64,000 nt of DNA from Shinisaurus crocodilurus (Eukaryota > Chordata > Lepidosauria > Squamata > Shinisauridae): assembly GCA_021292165.1 (NCBI GenBank), contig CM037879.1, positions 248,105,438 through 248,169,437 of the forward strand, in the 5' to 3' direction. Position numbers and translations under genes: made by a program. Position 1 is the first letter of the stretch. Every line of letters starts with the position of its first letter. Below are positions 8,158 to 21,300 of the stretch, piece after piece. The notes beneath the pieces are model-generated. The model was not told the origin of the DNA and ran no database searches. It saw only the letters and a program-made list of their open reading frames with translations.

Positions 8158-11100
8158 ATGGACCCTAAGTTAAGAGTTTCAACGTTGAATGTCAAAGATC
8201 TGGGATCTATTCTGAAAAGAAGACGGATTGAAGCACTTCTAAATAAAGATAAGGCGGACATAATATTTCTACAAGAAACACATCAATCAAAAGAGGGAGT
8301 AAACGAACTTAAACTAAGATGGTCTATGATATACGAGAAAGCATATGGTTCCACCAAGTCAAGAGGTGTGGCAATTATTATTTCTAAAAAATGTGGTTTT
8401 ATTGTGAGTAGAGTTAAAAAGGATACTAGGGGGAGATATATAATGGTATATGGGGCATTAGGAGGGGGAGAATATATATTAGTTAATGTATATGCCCCAA
8501 ATGTAAATCAAGCAGAATTTTACCAAGAAGTATTAAAGGAAATGGGTTCAAAACAAAATGAGTTAGTTATTATAGCTGGTGATTTCAACATGGTGATGGA
8601 CAAAAAGATAGATAGATCTAATCCCACGGTAGAAGAGAGGAACAATAATATAACGGTATTAAATACAGTAATTAACAAAGAGGGAATGGTAGATGTATGG
8701 AGGGGTGTAAAAGGAGATGAAAGAAGTTATACATATTATTCACCTGTCACAAAGAATTTTTCTAGGATTGACTATATATTTGTTTCTAAAAATCTGATTT
8801 CAAGAGTAATGAACATGGAAATTGGTATTATATAAGTGTCGGATCATGCAATACATAATATGGATGTTAAGATAAATAAGGATTATAAAGAAGCTAAAAG
8901 ATGGAGGCTGAGCGGTAATATTTTCCAGAACAAACATATAAGAGATAAGATAGAGAAGGAATTAAGAGAGATTTGGGAGGTTAATGATACAGGAGTTTGT
9001 AGCGATGCAATAGTTTGGGACACAATGAAAGCTGTTATGAGGGGCATTAGTATAAGAGAAGCATGTATATTAAGGAAACAACAGGAGGCATTTAATAAAA
9101 AGCTTGAAGAGGAGATAAGGGAGTTAGAAGCTAAATTTTTAAAGGAAAGGGAAAAGCAGATTTATGCAGAACTACAAGCTAAGAGGAAAGAGTTAGAAAA
9201 CAAGGATATTGAAAGGACACAGAGAAATTTGATTTATATGAAAAGAGCTTACTTTGAAAATAGTAACAAGAATTCTAAAATGTTAGCTAGATCCACACAA
9301 AAAAAGGGGGGGGGATATAGTTGGAATAATAAAGGATAAAAAAGGGAAAGGACATAATTTGATGAAGGAAAAATTAAAAAAATTTCAAGAATTTTATTCA
9401 GAATTATATAAAGCAGGAATAGGTGAGGAAGATAGGATTAAAGAATGTATTGAAAAACATATGAAAATGAGAATACAAGAAGATAGAGAGACGATGGAGC
9501 AACCATTCTCAGATTTGGAGATAGATTTTGCTATAAATAAATTAAAAGAGGGCAAGACCCTAGGAGTAGATGGATTAGGGGTGGAATATTACAAGGTTTT
9601 TAAACATATGTTAATTCCAAGGTTGAAGTTATTATATAATAATATAATGGAAGGGGGAGAAATTCCCCCCTCATGGAAACAATCTATGATTATAGTAATT
9701 CCAAAACCAGGAAAGGATTTAACAGAACCAGATTCATATAGACCCATTTCGTTAATAAATCAAGATGCAAAATTATTTACTGCAATACTAGCGAGACGAA
9801 TGAATAGGTTTATGAGTAAATATGTAGAGGCGGACCAATGCGGATTTATTGCAGGTCGACAAATGGCCGACTTAACTAGAAGAGTATTAAATATAATATA
9901 TAGTATAAAGAAAAATAATGTTAAAGCGGGTGTATTAGCATTAGATATTTTCAAGGCTTTTGATTGCGTGGAATGGCCTACGTTAAAAATGATAATAAAA
10001 AATATGGGATTTGGAGCAAGATTTAAAGGAGTAATTAATCAATTATATGCCCATAATATTACAAATGTAGTGGTAAATGATGGTATTACGGAACAAATTT
10101 CCTTAGACCGAGGAACTAGACAAGGATGTCCCCTTTCCCCTATTTTGTTTGCATTAGTGATGGAAATACTAGCAAATGTAGTAAGAGAAGATAGAAATAT
10201 TATAGGGATGGGGGTTGGAGATCAAATTAAAATAAATCTATTTGCAGATGATACTTTATTAACAATTAAAAATCCAATTGAAACAATGGATAGGTTGGAG
10301 AACCACTTGAAAGAATTTGGAGAAATAACTGGGCTTCAGATGAATTGGGGTAAATCCAAGATTTTATTGTTTAATTATAGTAAAAAAGAGGAGAGTGAAA
10401 TGTTAAAGAAAAAATATAACATTAAAATTACAAATGTAATTAAATATTTAGGAATAGAAATTACACAAGATATTGATAAAGTAGGAGAACAACATTTTAG
10501 GAAGTTAAAGACAGAGGTTAAAAATAAAATAGAGGAGTATAAAAAAATTGGACTTTCTTGGTTTGGTAGAATTGCGTTGGTAAAAATGAAGATATTGCCT
10601 AAAATAAACTTTTTGTTTAGGATGTTACCAGTAAAGATTACAGAAAAAGAAATTAAAGATTGGCAATCAATTATTAATGAATATTGTAATGGAAGGAAAA
10701 GATCAAGGATTAATAAATATAGTTGGTATAAAGCGCAAAAAATAGGTGGTTTAGGTCTTCCTAATATAAAGTGGTATTATTTAGCCAACCAAGTAAGACA
10801 TATTTTGGACATTATAGCAGGGAAAGACAAAATGTGGTTGGAATTAGAATCATGAGAATTAGGAAACATGATGGTGAATATATTATTTAAGAAAAATATA
10901 AATAATATTATAAAAGGACTAGAAAATCCCTTTTTGAGGAGTATGTTAGAGAGTTGGAATAGCACGAGGAAAATTTTTACACCAGAGGTATCCCCGTTAA
11001 CTCTGGTAGTGGTCATGGAGGACTTTCCAGAAAATGTAAGACATATAGAAGCTATATTAAGGAGAAAAACTGTGATTAAATTAATGGATTGGGTGGAAAA

Positions 11101-11983
11101 ATTGAAGACTAGAGAACATATAATAGAAATAGTAGGAAGAGAGAGAATATCATGGTTAAATTCAATGCAATTGGAACTGTGGTTAAAGAAGTGGAGGACA
11201 AGAATGGACAGCGAAAGAGAACTAACCAATTTTGAAAAGATAGTTTTGACTAGAGAAGCTATAGAAGGTAATGTTTCAATAAGAGGCACAACAAAGGCTT
11301 TATATACGATGTTACAAAAAGAAGAAGAGCATAAAGATTCTCTTAAAGTGTTATGGGATAATGAATTTGATGAGAAAATATCGAAACAAAGTTGGAAAAA
11401 TATTTGGGATAGACGTATTGTAAGAGTTATGTCAACTAGGATAAAAGAGAACTTTTATAAAGTGGTATGGAGATGGTATTTAACTCCAGTAAGATTAAAT
11501 CGGATAGATAAAAATTGCTCCGCATTGTGTTGGAGAGGATGTAATGTAAAAGGTACGTATGCCCACATGTGGTGGAGCTGTAAAAATGTTCTGGAATTTT
11601 GGCAGAAAGTATTTGCAGAAATATCAGAAATAATTGGAATGGAATTAGAAGTCTGCCCAAAATTAGCATTGTTAACAATTACAGAAAAGTTAGTTTGTTT
11701 AAAAAATACAAAAGAATTTATTGTGAATTTGTTAACAGCAGCAAAATTAATGATAGCTAGGAATTGGAAGGTTCAACATGTGTTTTCAATTACTGAATGG
11801 TATAAAGAGGTATGGGATATCGCGTTAAATGATAAATTAACTTGTAATATTAAGTGTCAAAAAGGACAATTGGAGAAAGACACCTTTGTGAACATTTGGG
11901 GTAAATTTTTGGATTATGTGTTGGTGAAGGGGAAGTGGAACAAACCTTGTCAAGATCTGTTATATTTTTGGAATATAGAATAA
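8158..11983 (+). pseudogene. L1 ORF2 (endonuclease-reverse transcriptase) with one frameshift and two stops
   Basis: The APE-type endonuclease starts at 8158 with Asn11 in LNVKD, Glu40 in LQETH, GDFNMV (about residues 140-145) and, after an in-frame TAA at 8833, the SDH active-site residues. A frameshift lies at the G run near 9304-9314. The next open part (9359-10855) has the RT motifs: LDIFKAFDCVEW, GTRQGCPLSP and the catalytic FADDT near 10240. A TGA at 10853 separates the C-terminal part (10868-11983), which has the Cys/His-bearing tail CWRGCNVKGTYAHMWW. Without these three lesions it would be a full-length ORF2. As it stands it cannot make an active protein. Confidence 0.9.
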
Positions 11984-12205
11984 TATCTTGTATATATACA
12001 TAAAAAAAAATTGGGGGGGGGGCAGAAATATAACTTGGTCCCAAGAGGTGGGGGGGGGTGCACAATGTTTATGTTGTATCTTTTGTTGTTGTATTCATTA
12101 GTAGCTGTAAGATGTGAAAAATTAAAAATTAAAAAAAAAAAGAAAGAAAGAAATATATTTCTCCAAAGATTTTTTTTAATGAAGTGGATTTATGTATTCA
12201 GGTTG
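11984..12205 (+). other. L1 3' untranslated region and poly(A)-like tail
   Basis: Holds G-rich runs (12013-12020, 12051-12058), which L1 3' ends often carry, and an A-rich stretch at 12118-12160. The exact 3' end and target-site duplication cannot be fixed because the 5' end is not visible. Confidence 0.6.
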
Positions 12206-12959
12206 TAGCCCACCCAGTCGCAGAGGCATGAGAAAGAATACCGGTAGCTACCACCCACTTTCCCAGTCCTTCCTTGTATAGGCTGGAACTATATGTTTCA
12301 GCCCGTGAATGATTGCTGCCTAAAGCAACAGCCCCACATCTACTTCTCTTTCCTCCAGTAGCAGTTAGTAATGCAAAACATGTGATGTGACATCATCATA
12401 TTGTGGGTTTCCATGTTTCAGGTGGCAGCTAATGAAATGGAGCGGTAATAGCAAAACTTGCAGTGTGGTGAAGTCACATCACACATTTTGCATTACTAAA
12501 CTTTACAGTGGAGGAGGAGGAGCTTTGACTCACATACTGGTAATAATATGTTATTCCAGTTATAATCTTTAACTATTTATCCTCATAGCTATGGGCAACT
12601 CCTGCCTGAAACCCTGGAGAGTCACTGCCAGTCAGTGTCGACAATTCTGGGCTAGATGGACCAATGGTCTGACTCAGAATAAGGCAGCTTCCTATATTCC
12701 TAAATATCTGTGCTTATTTCCCTTCTTATATAATGAGAAGTCCTGTATTCACATGGATCTTGGTTATGGCAGCATATGCAGTATAAGGGATCTATGAATC
12801 TATTAAGTGCCTACGGGCACATTCCTATATTGTCCACCCTCAATGAACATAAGCAGCCAAATAGGGAGGCCTACATGCATCCAATTCAAGGTGCGACTTG
12901 CGGTGGCAGCAATTTCCAGTACCTCGCAACTCACGCCCTGTATTTCATCGCTAGTTTAG
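12206..12959. other. gene-free stretch
   Basis: No coding frame, exon or clear repeat boundary was recognised. It lies where the last SLC5A8 exon might have been expected, but no matching acceptor and coding tail was found on the minus strand. Confidence 0.5.
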
Positions 12960-13244
12960 ATGAAGCACTGGGGGGGGGAAGGTGGCTGGGGCACCATTTG
13001 GATACAGCATAAGCTGTGAGCCCCCGCTTCCTCCCGCCCGCCCCCGCCAGCATGCCCCTTTCGCTCTCTCCAAAGTCAGTTTCCAACCTCGGAGATGCAG
13101 CTGGCACAGTTCTTTCCGTGCTAGCTGCAAGCGGGTGGGGTGCCCCCCCCCACATTTGGAGTCCCAGCTCCGCGGTTGGAGGACTTCGGAGTTGGGACTC
13201 CAAATAATCCTATGTCCGGAGGCCATAGGATTGCACCCTAACTG
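12960..13244 (-). repeat. partial copy of the GCAATCCTATG-ended MITE family
   Basis: Reverse complement of the same family as 38400-38832 and 46210-46642. It ends CATAGGATTGCACCC followed by TAA, the same flank as other copies. GC-rich interior. Confidence 0.6.
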
Positions 13245-15237
13245 TACTTTCAGTCCCATTGTTTTCAGTGGGATTTAGTGTTAAGTAGTATTCTCTGAAC
13301 ATAAGAAGAACCCTGCTAAATTAGAACAAAAGGTCGAGTCCAGGACCCTGCTTTTCTCAGTGGCCAAGCAGGTACCTCTGAGAAGCCAATAAGCAGGGAT
13401 TAAGAGCAATAGTCCCTTCTTGGTGTTGTTCCCCAACAACTGGTTTATTCTAAACCTGGAGATTCTAGATCAGGAGTGTGTAACCTATGGCCCTTGGACT
13501 AATTTCAAAAGCCCTCTGCAAGGGATCCATTCGAACCTCTGGCAACCACTTAGAGATATTTTTAAATATGTTCAGCGGTATATAAATATATTAATTAATT
13601 AATTAATATAAGGGTGATCTGGCCACTATTGGTTTCTTGGCAGCCTACTGGCAGGGAGGAAGAAGGAAAGAGAGATAGAGAAAGTGGGGAGGAGAGAAGG
13701 AGTGGCCCCACCCACCTTTGGATCTGGCTCTGCCTATTACTGGCCCTGCTCACCACCCGCATGCAGCCCCTGACAGAAACAAGGTTCCCCACCCTTATTC
13801 TAGATAGCCAGCATGACTAAGAGCCGTTGGTAGACCTGTCCTCCATAAATTTGTTTATTCCCCTTTTAAAGCCATCTAATGAACAGCCATTCTGAATTAC
13901 AATTAAGCGGTTTATTTGCTATCAAATTTCTGGTGCATCCCTCCATATTCAGGGACAGCTGCACCCAGATAAACATAAGTAGAACATAAAGAAAGAAGAA
14001 CACAATCTTCTTCAGTGCTAAACAAGTGAAATACAATGTTACAATGGGCGGATTCGCACATCATGAGAACCTGATGGCAATAAGCCATCGTAGGTGGTTG
14101 TATGAATAACCCACAGTGCACATGACAATCAGGCTCACCGTTGTTCACCACCCCCTTCCCCCTCGGTCCTCCTGTGGGTATCCCAGGGGACCCCATGGGA
14201 GGACCAATTTGTCTGCCCTTCCCCCACTTTAATCACGAGCCCTTTTGCGCTCACTACAGCTTTTTTGTCCCTTTTACCCTTTATTTTTATTTTTTTTGGA
14301 GATTGCAAAAAGCAAATCTCCATTTGACAGCTAGTGACAGCCCCTCCAACGTGTTGGAGCAGCACATTGGAGAGGCTGTCACTGGTCCATCACACTTTTT
14401 TGTGTGGGTGTGCCCCAAATGTGCACATTTTTTCCTTTTGTCTTTTCATTTATTTTTTTAGTCGGACTTGTGCAAGTATGCACTTCCGCAGTTTTGTGGG
14501 CCCGAGATTGTATGCCTTGCCTGGGCAATGTCCAGGAGGGGCGTCTGCTGTTAAAGTGCAGCAGGCACCCCTCATAGGCATTAACCCAGAGAGGCTGCCA
14601 GGAGCTTTATTTTTCGCTTTGGTTTGTCTTGACAGCTGTCAAAAGGCAAGCTGTCAAGAGAAACTAAAGCCATGAGCGATCTTTGCTCGTGAAAAGGGGG
14701 GTGGCCGCTAGATCACCCCCTTCACAATGAGATCCTCAAGGGGATTTTTTTTGGACCAGGATCCTCCAAGGGTCCTCTCACTTTTCCACCCTTTCCCAAG
14801 ATTCTAGGTGCTTGTGGAGGTGGAAAAGTATGAGCCACCCCCTTTTTACAGGAGCTGTCAGTTTTAACAGCTAGCTGTCAAAACTTTGGTTCCTTTTAAA
14901 AGGGGTTTTTGAACAGGGCTTCCCGTGGTTTTTTACAGGTACATATACAGGCATGAATGTGTATGTCCCTGTGAAAAAACGATGGCTACCAAGCACAGCC
15001 ATAACTTGCAGCCCCCTGCTAAATACATACCAAATTTCATTCTGATGACATCCAAGAGAGCGATAGTATTACAGAGATTGTTGAAGGGATGAGTTAACTC
15101 AAATGCTTCACTTCTATAGGGCAATAGTGAAACTATTTTTAAGAAATATTCTTGAATAAAATGTACATCCTAGTAAATCTACATCTCTTCCCTCCTAGAA
15201 GGAATCAAATAAGAATAAATTTCAAAACTATACATAC
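13245..15237. other. gene-free stretch with repeat fragments
   Basis: At 13297-13420 is a fragment of a common squamate repeat beginning GAACATAAGAAGA. 13590-13607 is an (ATTA)n run. 14334-14381 contains an inverted repeat around CCCCTCCAACGTGTTGG, inside a larger unclassified repeat (about 14040-14940). No exon was recognised. Confidence 0.5.
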
Positions 15238-15323
15238 TTGCTTAGATTTCCAAAATGTGAAGTTAGACAGAAAATCTTCCTTGTTGAGCATGAATTTCCG
15301 ATCCACTTTCTGCCGTAATCCTC
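15238..15323 (-). CDS. SLC5A8: SLC5A8 coding exon 14
   Basis: 86 bases, completing Gly, phase 0 out. Acceptor TTTCAG, donor GTATGT. Encodes the start of the cytosolic tail: [20 protein letters not shown]. Because it ends at a donor without a stop, a further exon must exist; it was not found down to base 1. Confidence 0.9.
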
Positions 15324-18300
15324 CTGAAAAACATCTATTTGGTTAGTCAAAGAATACAATTACAAATGTTTCATGTTTGGGCATTTGTTAAAAAGGGCAT
15401 AAGAATAGCACTTAGGCTGCAATCCTATGCATGTTTAGACAGAAAAAAGTGCCACAACTCCCAGCATCCCAACAACCATCCATGCTGGCTGGGGCATGTT
15501 GGGAATTGTAGGATTTTTTTCTGTCTAAACATGCATGAGATTGTGCTGTTAGTGACTCGAGGGGTGATACAAGAAGAAAAGCTGCCCATCGGATTGGATG
15601 ACAAAGATCACATGGAACCATTCCAGCATGGTGATATTTATCTTTGAAAACCTATATATCCTTCCTTTCTCCTTCAGTTAGAGGCATCTGAGCTGGTTTA
15701 CATCAATAAAAACAGCCATTTCAAAAGTTTTTAAAAAGCAAACAGGAGACTGCAGATAATATAAAACAACACCATGACAAAGTCAGGTGCAAAATCCAAT
15801 CAGAATAAAAAATCCAGCAGGTGAAAGGTCAACTGAAACAGAAAGCTCTTCAATTTAGAGCAACAAGTCATCAGTACGGGAACCAAATGGATCTTCCATG
15901 GTAGGGCATTCCAAAGCCTAGACATGGCAAGAAAGAAGCCATGTTGTGTGTTGCCCCCAGCTGAACTTTATTTTTATTTTTTGGATTTTCTTTTTAATTG
16001 AATTTTCCAAAACAAAAACAAATCATATTTGGCTTCTGCCTCATTGTCTGACAAACATTACCAATCCTTATCCAATCTAAGTTTCCTCTATTTTCACAGA
16101 AAGAATTTCTATCACCTTACCAATATTCAAAAATCAAAACCCAAAATTATTAAGTTACTTTCCCTCCTCCCTAAGAAGTCCACTAGAGGTTTCCAGTCTT
16201 TCTTGAATGAAGATAATTTTTTTTCTCTAATTAAACAAGTCAGTTTCGCCATCTCTGCTAAGTCCAACATTTTCAATAGCCAGTCTTCTATAGTTGGTAT
16301 TGCTGCTTCTTTCCATTTTTTAGCGTACATTATTCTTGCTGCTGTCACCCCCAGCTGAACTTTAGATGGCGCTGAGACTCCCTGAATGATCTAAGTGAGC
16401 AGGCAAGCTCTTGTGGTAACACAGGTGGTACCACAGTAATAATGAGCATTTCGGATTATGGCTGGAAATAAGGGCTTTTCTATACGAGGCATTGATTGTA
16501 TGTTCATCTTTCCCTACTCATGGTTGCTTATGGGTTCTTAAAATGATGTCATGACCCTCCAGTTTCACTTCTGTGTCTAAATAGGACTTTCAGCGAGCAG
16601 GGAAAATGTGGTATTTAATTGTAAAAGTGAAAGAAAATGCTTTTTTCACTTGTGTATTTGCACTATTCCACTATGCCACAGTGCTACCTAGAGGTGATAT
16701 AGTGGGAAAAGCAGCAAAGGAAACGCTCCTTGTGTAGTGCTCAGATCTCAATTCTGTGGCAAAACCAAAAGTAGATACAGCAGATTAACAGCCTCATGCA
16801 GAAAAGCTCTTAATCAGAAGCCAATGAAGGTGGCAGTGGTGGAGTCATATGCTCCAAATAAAGAGCTACAGTCAGTCTTCTCTCAGTTGAGTTCTGAACC
16901 AACTTAAGTTTCTGGACGCTCTTCAGTTGACCCCACACGGAATGTGTTGCAATAATCCATTGTTGATGTAATTAAGGGGCTTTTCTACATAAGGCTGTTA
17001 ATTAATTAATTAATTAATTAAATACATTTTCATACCGCCCAATAGCCGAAGCTCTCTGCTGCATCTACTTTCGGTTTTGTCACACAATTGAAATCCGAGC
17101 ACTGCACAAGCAGCATTTCCTTTCCTGCTTTTCTGCTACATAACCTTTAGGTGGCACTGTGGTATAGCGCAAATACATAAATGGAAACAGTGTTTTCTTT
17201 TGCTTTCAGAAATAATACCCCATTTTCTCAGCTCTAAAAAAGCTCACTGAAAGTGCTGTTTACAAACAAGCAAAACTGGAGGGTCGCAATGTCGTCTAAA
17301 GAACCTGCAAACAACCATGAGGAATGACGAGCGCATAATCAATGCCTTGTGTACAAAAGCTCAAGGTATGTGTGATCTATGATATCCATAAGAACATCCA
17401 TGACAGTGAGGTCATTTTGGACACATGCTGAATTAATTTTGTAATTTATCAACATTATTTGAATTTGCAGAAGTCTAGGTTTCAGATGTATAAATTACAA
17501 TGAAAAACAAAATGAAAATCATGTCTGTTTTTATAGTGGCACTAAGCTGTTTAATATGAATGAAAAGCCTGATGAACCAGAACCAGGAACTCTGTTTGTA
17601 GCTGAACACCTGTAGAATGTTGGCATTGCTACATGTCAAATTCCTTTTTCTTTTCTTTTTTAAAGGAACAGGAACTTCCTCTTATTACAGAACATGGAGC
17701 AAATTCATGTATTCTGACAATACCATTTTAGCTTTCAAGTTAAAAGAATTAATTAATTTTAAGGAGAAGCCAAGGAAGAGAACACTATTTCCAAACAGAA
17801 AGTTAGGACAAAAAACATTATGACACTTTAAATCCAGATATTGCTATGTATATAGAGATGTGTGCATTCAGTTTCTTCTGGAAATGAATCTATATTCCAA
17901 TAAAATAAAAATCCAAGAATAAATACCTGTCACAAGGCTGAAAACTATTCCTACAGCAATTGTGACTAGGGTTCCAAGTGTGCTGAAGTACAGATAGGAT
18001 AAGGAATACCAATAATCTGCAAGGATTGGTCTAGAGGAGAAAACAGAATTTATTTGCTACGTTTCCATGGAATGCATAGAAAATCTGAAAATGGAAACTA
18101 AAATTTATTTCTCATTTTATTTAAATATTTAAATACCATTCTTTACAAAACAATAAAAATGTACATAAAACAAGAATACCATCAACAATACCCAACAATC
18201 AAAAACAAACAGCCACAGAAAGAATTCAGTCAAAACCTAGCCTAAAAAATAGGACTTGTAGCCCTTGGGAAAAGAAGGCAGCAGTAGCTGCCTAACCTTT

Positions 18301-21300
18301 ACCGGGAGGAGGCTCCACAGCTTCAGAGTGGTCACTGTAAAAGCTCTGACCTGAGCGGTGTCCATATCTGCCATAAAGTTGGCACAGACAATAAAGTCTG
18401 TTGCCTTGAATGTAACAGCAGGGTGGGCTCAGAGGGGGAGAGATTGTCCCTGAAGTATGAGGGTTCCAGACCATTCACAGCTTTAAAGATTAAAGCTAGC
18501 ATCTTGATTTGGGCACAGAAGAAAATTGGCAACCAGTAAGCTGGCACATAACAGGTAAAATATGATCACATCTTCTAACACCTGTCAGAAGGCATGCAGC
18601 ATCATGCTCAAGGGCAGCCCCATGCAGAGCACATTGCAGTAATCATGCCTGTAAGTTATAGAAGGATGTATCAATGTTGCAAATTCTGACCACTAGGAAA
18701 TACCTTCTGATGAGCCTAAAATGGAAAAGGCATTCCTGGCAGCTCTGACCTGCCTCTCAAGAAGTGGTGCCGGGTCCACTGCTTCCTCAGGCCCTTAACC
18801 TGATCAGAGAGGCATACCGAAGCCCCAGATAATGGCCATTTCTTACTAGTATCATCTCCATCTTTAAATGTTAATTAACATTATACATGTTTCAAAGCAA
18901 TAGCAGCACTACCAATAAAGAAAACCTATGTCAGTATAAGAGAGAGCCCTCAAGTGGTCCTTAGGCTTAACCGGATTCTTTTACCTATGCCTACTACTTC
19001 CCTTTCCCAACAATTCCGAAAGCATAGATTTCTGCTAAAGAGCCTATCTTCAAATGACTATGCTAAGTTAGTTGCTGTTGCTCAATTTCTTCTTCCTTCT
19101 TCTAAAGCCTGGAAGAGGGATTACAGCAGGGGTGGAGAACCTGTGGCTATGCTCTCTGTTGTTTGCCATGCTGTCTGGCGCTGATGGGAGTTGGAGTCCA
19201 ACAACATCTAGAGGGCCACAGGTTCCCTATCCCTGGATTACATAATGACTTGAGGCACTGACTGCCAGCAACCCATTTATGCAGATACTTCTATGGCATA
19301 CAGAGCTGAAGACATGGTAGGAGTTTGTGGTAGGAAGGAGACATACCCTGCCAAATAATTGTCTTCCGGTCTCTAGAGCAGTTGCATTTCTTTGCCGTAT
19401 ACACAACACAGTGGGTCAGTTTGTGCAATACAGCCAGCTCATTGAGGGTTATTTTATCCACAATGAACCACAGCATGTGTGGCCGCCATTTTGAATATGT
19501 CACGTGAACCCAGTCATCATCGTGGGTTATCTGAGAATTAAACAACCCTCACATGACCCTCTATTACTAATCTAGGGTGAGGCAAAGATTGTTTAACCCT
19601 CGAATAACCCATGATGGCTGGGTTTGCATGACATGACACAACCCCCGGTTGGAGTTTGCATATTAAAAACGGTGGCTGCACACACCCGGGATGCACCATG
19701 GCCCATCGTGGACCCAGCTGTATCATATGAACCAGGTCAGTATGTCACTGTTATACCTGAGGTTTCTGGTTCTTTGCCACCTTGCTTGTGAATATAAGCA
19801 TATGTTTCCATATATATAGGGTGCCTGTAATGTTTACATATATGAAACAACAGCAATAGTAATAGAGGGGAAACAATTAAATATGCAGTGTTTTCTCTGC
19901 TTGCTTGATCTGCAAAGCAAAATCTTCATCCAGTTCCCAATGCTGTGAACAGAAAAGTGTCTACTAATTTGAGGGGTTTTTCCTCAGATGCTACTGAGCA
20001 AAGAATCATAACATTTGTCAGCAAAGAGCAGAGTGAAGATTTTTCTAGGCTTGCATTCAAACCATCTTAAATGTGACAGCTGTAAACTGATATTTGTTAG
20101 ATTTGCTATGTACCTCTCAATAGCTTCGCTTTTCCAGGGAGTTGTTAATACTGGCAGTTCTGTAGGGGATGTCCAGTAGCTTTCTGTGGCTGGATTGGTT
20201 ATGTTACAGCCTGTAGTTGAAAGATTTAATGGCATGGTAGTATGGGGAAGCGGTTGGTAAATCTGAGCTCCAATTCCAACCCAAAGGGCAGCAGTAAATC
20301 CACAAATGAGACCTATAAATGCACCCTATAAAAGAAAAAGAAAAAATTAAATCTGATTTATAATAACTCACCACTCCCCCAAGTTCCATTGCAGTTTCTA
20401 AGCACAGGGCAGAGCATCCTCTTAGGGCCAAACTACCAGCTATTTTAGATGCACATTTGAATAGCATATTTAGGACTGGGCACACCCGTTTCTCAACAAA
20501 AAGCAGCCACAGGAGCCTCTGATCCAGTTCAGGATGGCAGAGGCAGGGAGGGCGATCTAACCATTCCAGTCTGGGTTTTGACCTGGTTATGGGACTGAAT
20601 CAGCCTTGGTCTCCCTGATGGATGACCTTTTTCGGGTGAAGGATAGTGGGAGTAAGACCCTGTTAATTCTACTCGATCTCTCTGTGGCTTTTGCAAGCAT
20701 CGACCATGGTATCCTCCTGGATCGACTCCGCGGGTTGGGCACTGCAGGCACTGTGTTACAGTGGTTTCTGCCCTACCTGCGGGGTCGATTTCAGAGAGCA
20801 AGATTGGGTGACTATTCCTCGGACCCTTGGCAATTGTACTAGGGGGTTCCACAGGGTAACAACTTGTCCCCAATGTTGTTTAACATCTATATGAAGCCAC
20901 TGGGAGAAGTCATTAGGGGATTTGGAGCCAAGTGCCATCAGTAAGCTGATGACATACAGCTCTATATTCCTGTAACAACTGAATCAGGAGAGGCTGTGCA
21001 AATCCTGGATCAGTGCCTAAACTCACTGATATAGGGCTGGATGAGGGCCTATATAAATTGAGGCTGAATCCTGGCAAGATGGAAGCCCTGTGGGTGAGTG
21101 GTTCCCGAATCCGGGAGATAGGCTCATTGCCTGCTATGGGTAGGGTTGCACTCCTTTGAAAGATCAGGTTCATAGTCTGGGGGTATTCCTAGATCCATCA
21201 TTGTCACTGAAGTCCCAAGTGAATGTGGCAGCTCAGAGTGCCTTTTACCATCTTCAGTTGGTTTGCCAGCTACGGCTTCTCCTGGACAGGGATAGCTTGG

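Larger units (their letters stand above)
6961..12205 (+). mobile_element. L1 LINE, 5' part removed or displaced by the Ngaro-like element
   Basis: Contains the coiled-coil and RNA-recognition part of ORF1, an inter-ORF spacer, ORF2 with endonuclease and reverse transcriptase, and a 3' untranslated region ending in A-rich DNA (12118-12160). ORF2 has only one frameshift and two stops over 3.8 kb, so the copy is fairly young. The 5' end is missing at the Ngaro junction and may continue left of the window. Confidence 0.9.
15324..17926 (-). other. SLC5A8 intron 13
   Basis: Contains a 134-bp MITE (15415-15548), an L2-like 3' tail split by a small L1 insertion (about 15640-16400), a large foldback (16468-17347) and otherwise unclassified AT-rich DNA. 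Confidence 0.8.
18031..20113 (-). other. SLC5A8 intron 12
   Basis: Holds a minus-strand L2-like LINE tail (about 18095-18800), a 109-bp hAT-like MITE (19127-19235), and at 19380-19740 an unclassified repeat with internal inverted segments around GGGTTATTT and AATAACCC. Confidence 0.75.

Noticed and set aside
14933..15124. Candidate last exon of SLC5A8 (63-residue minus frame)
   Set aside because: Its peptide does not resemble the SLC5A8 tail, and no acceptor in the right phase precedes it.
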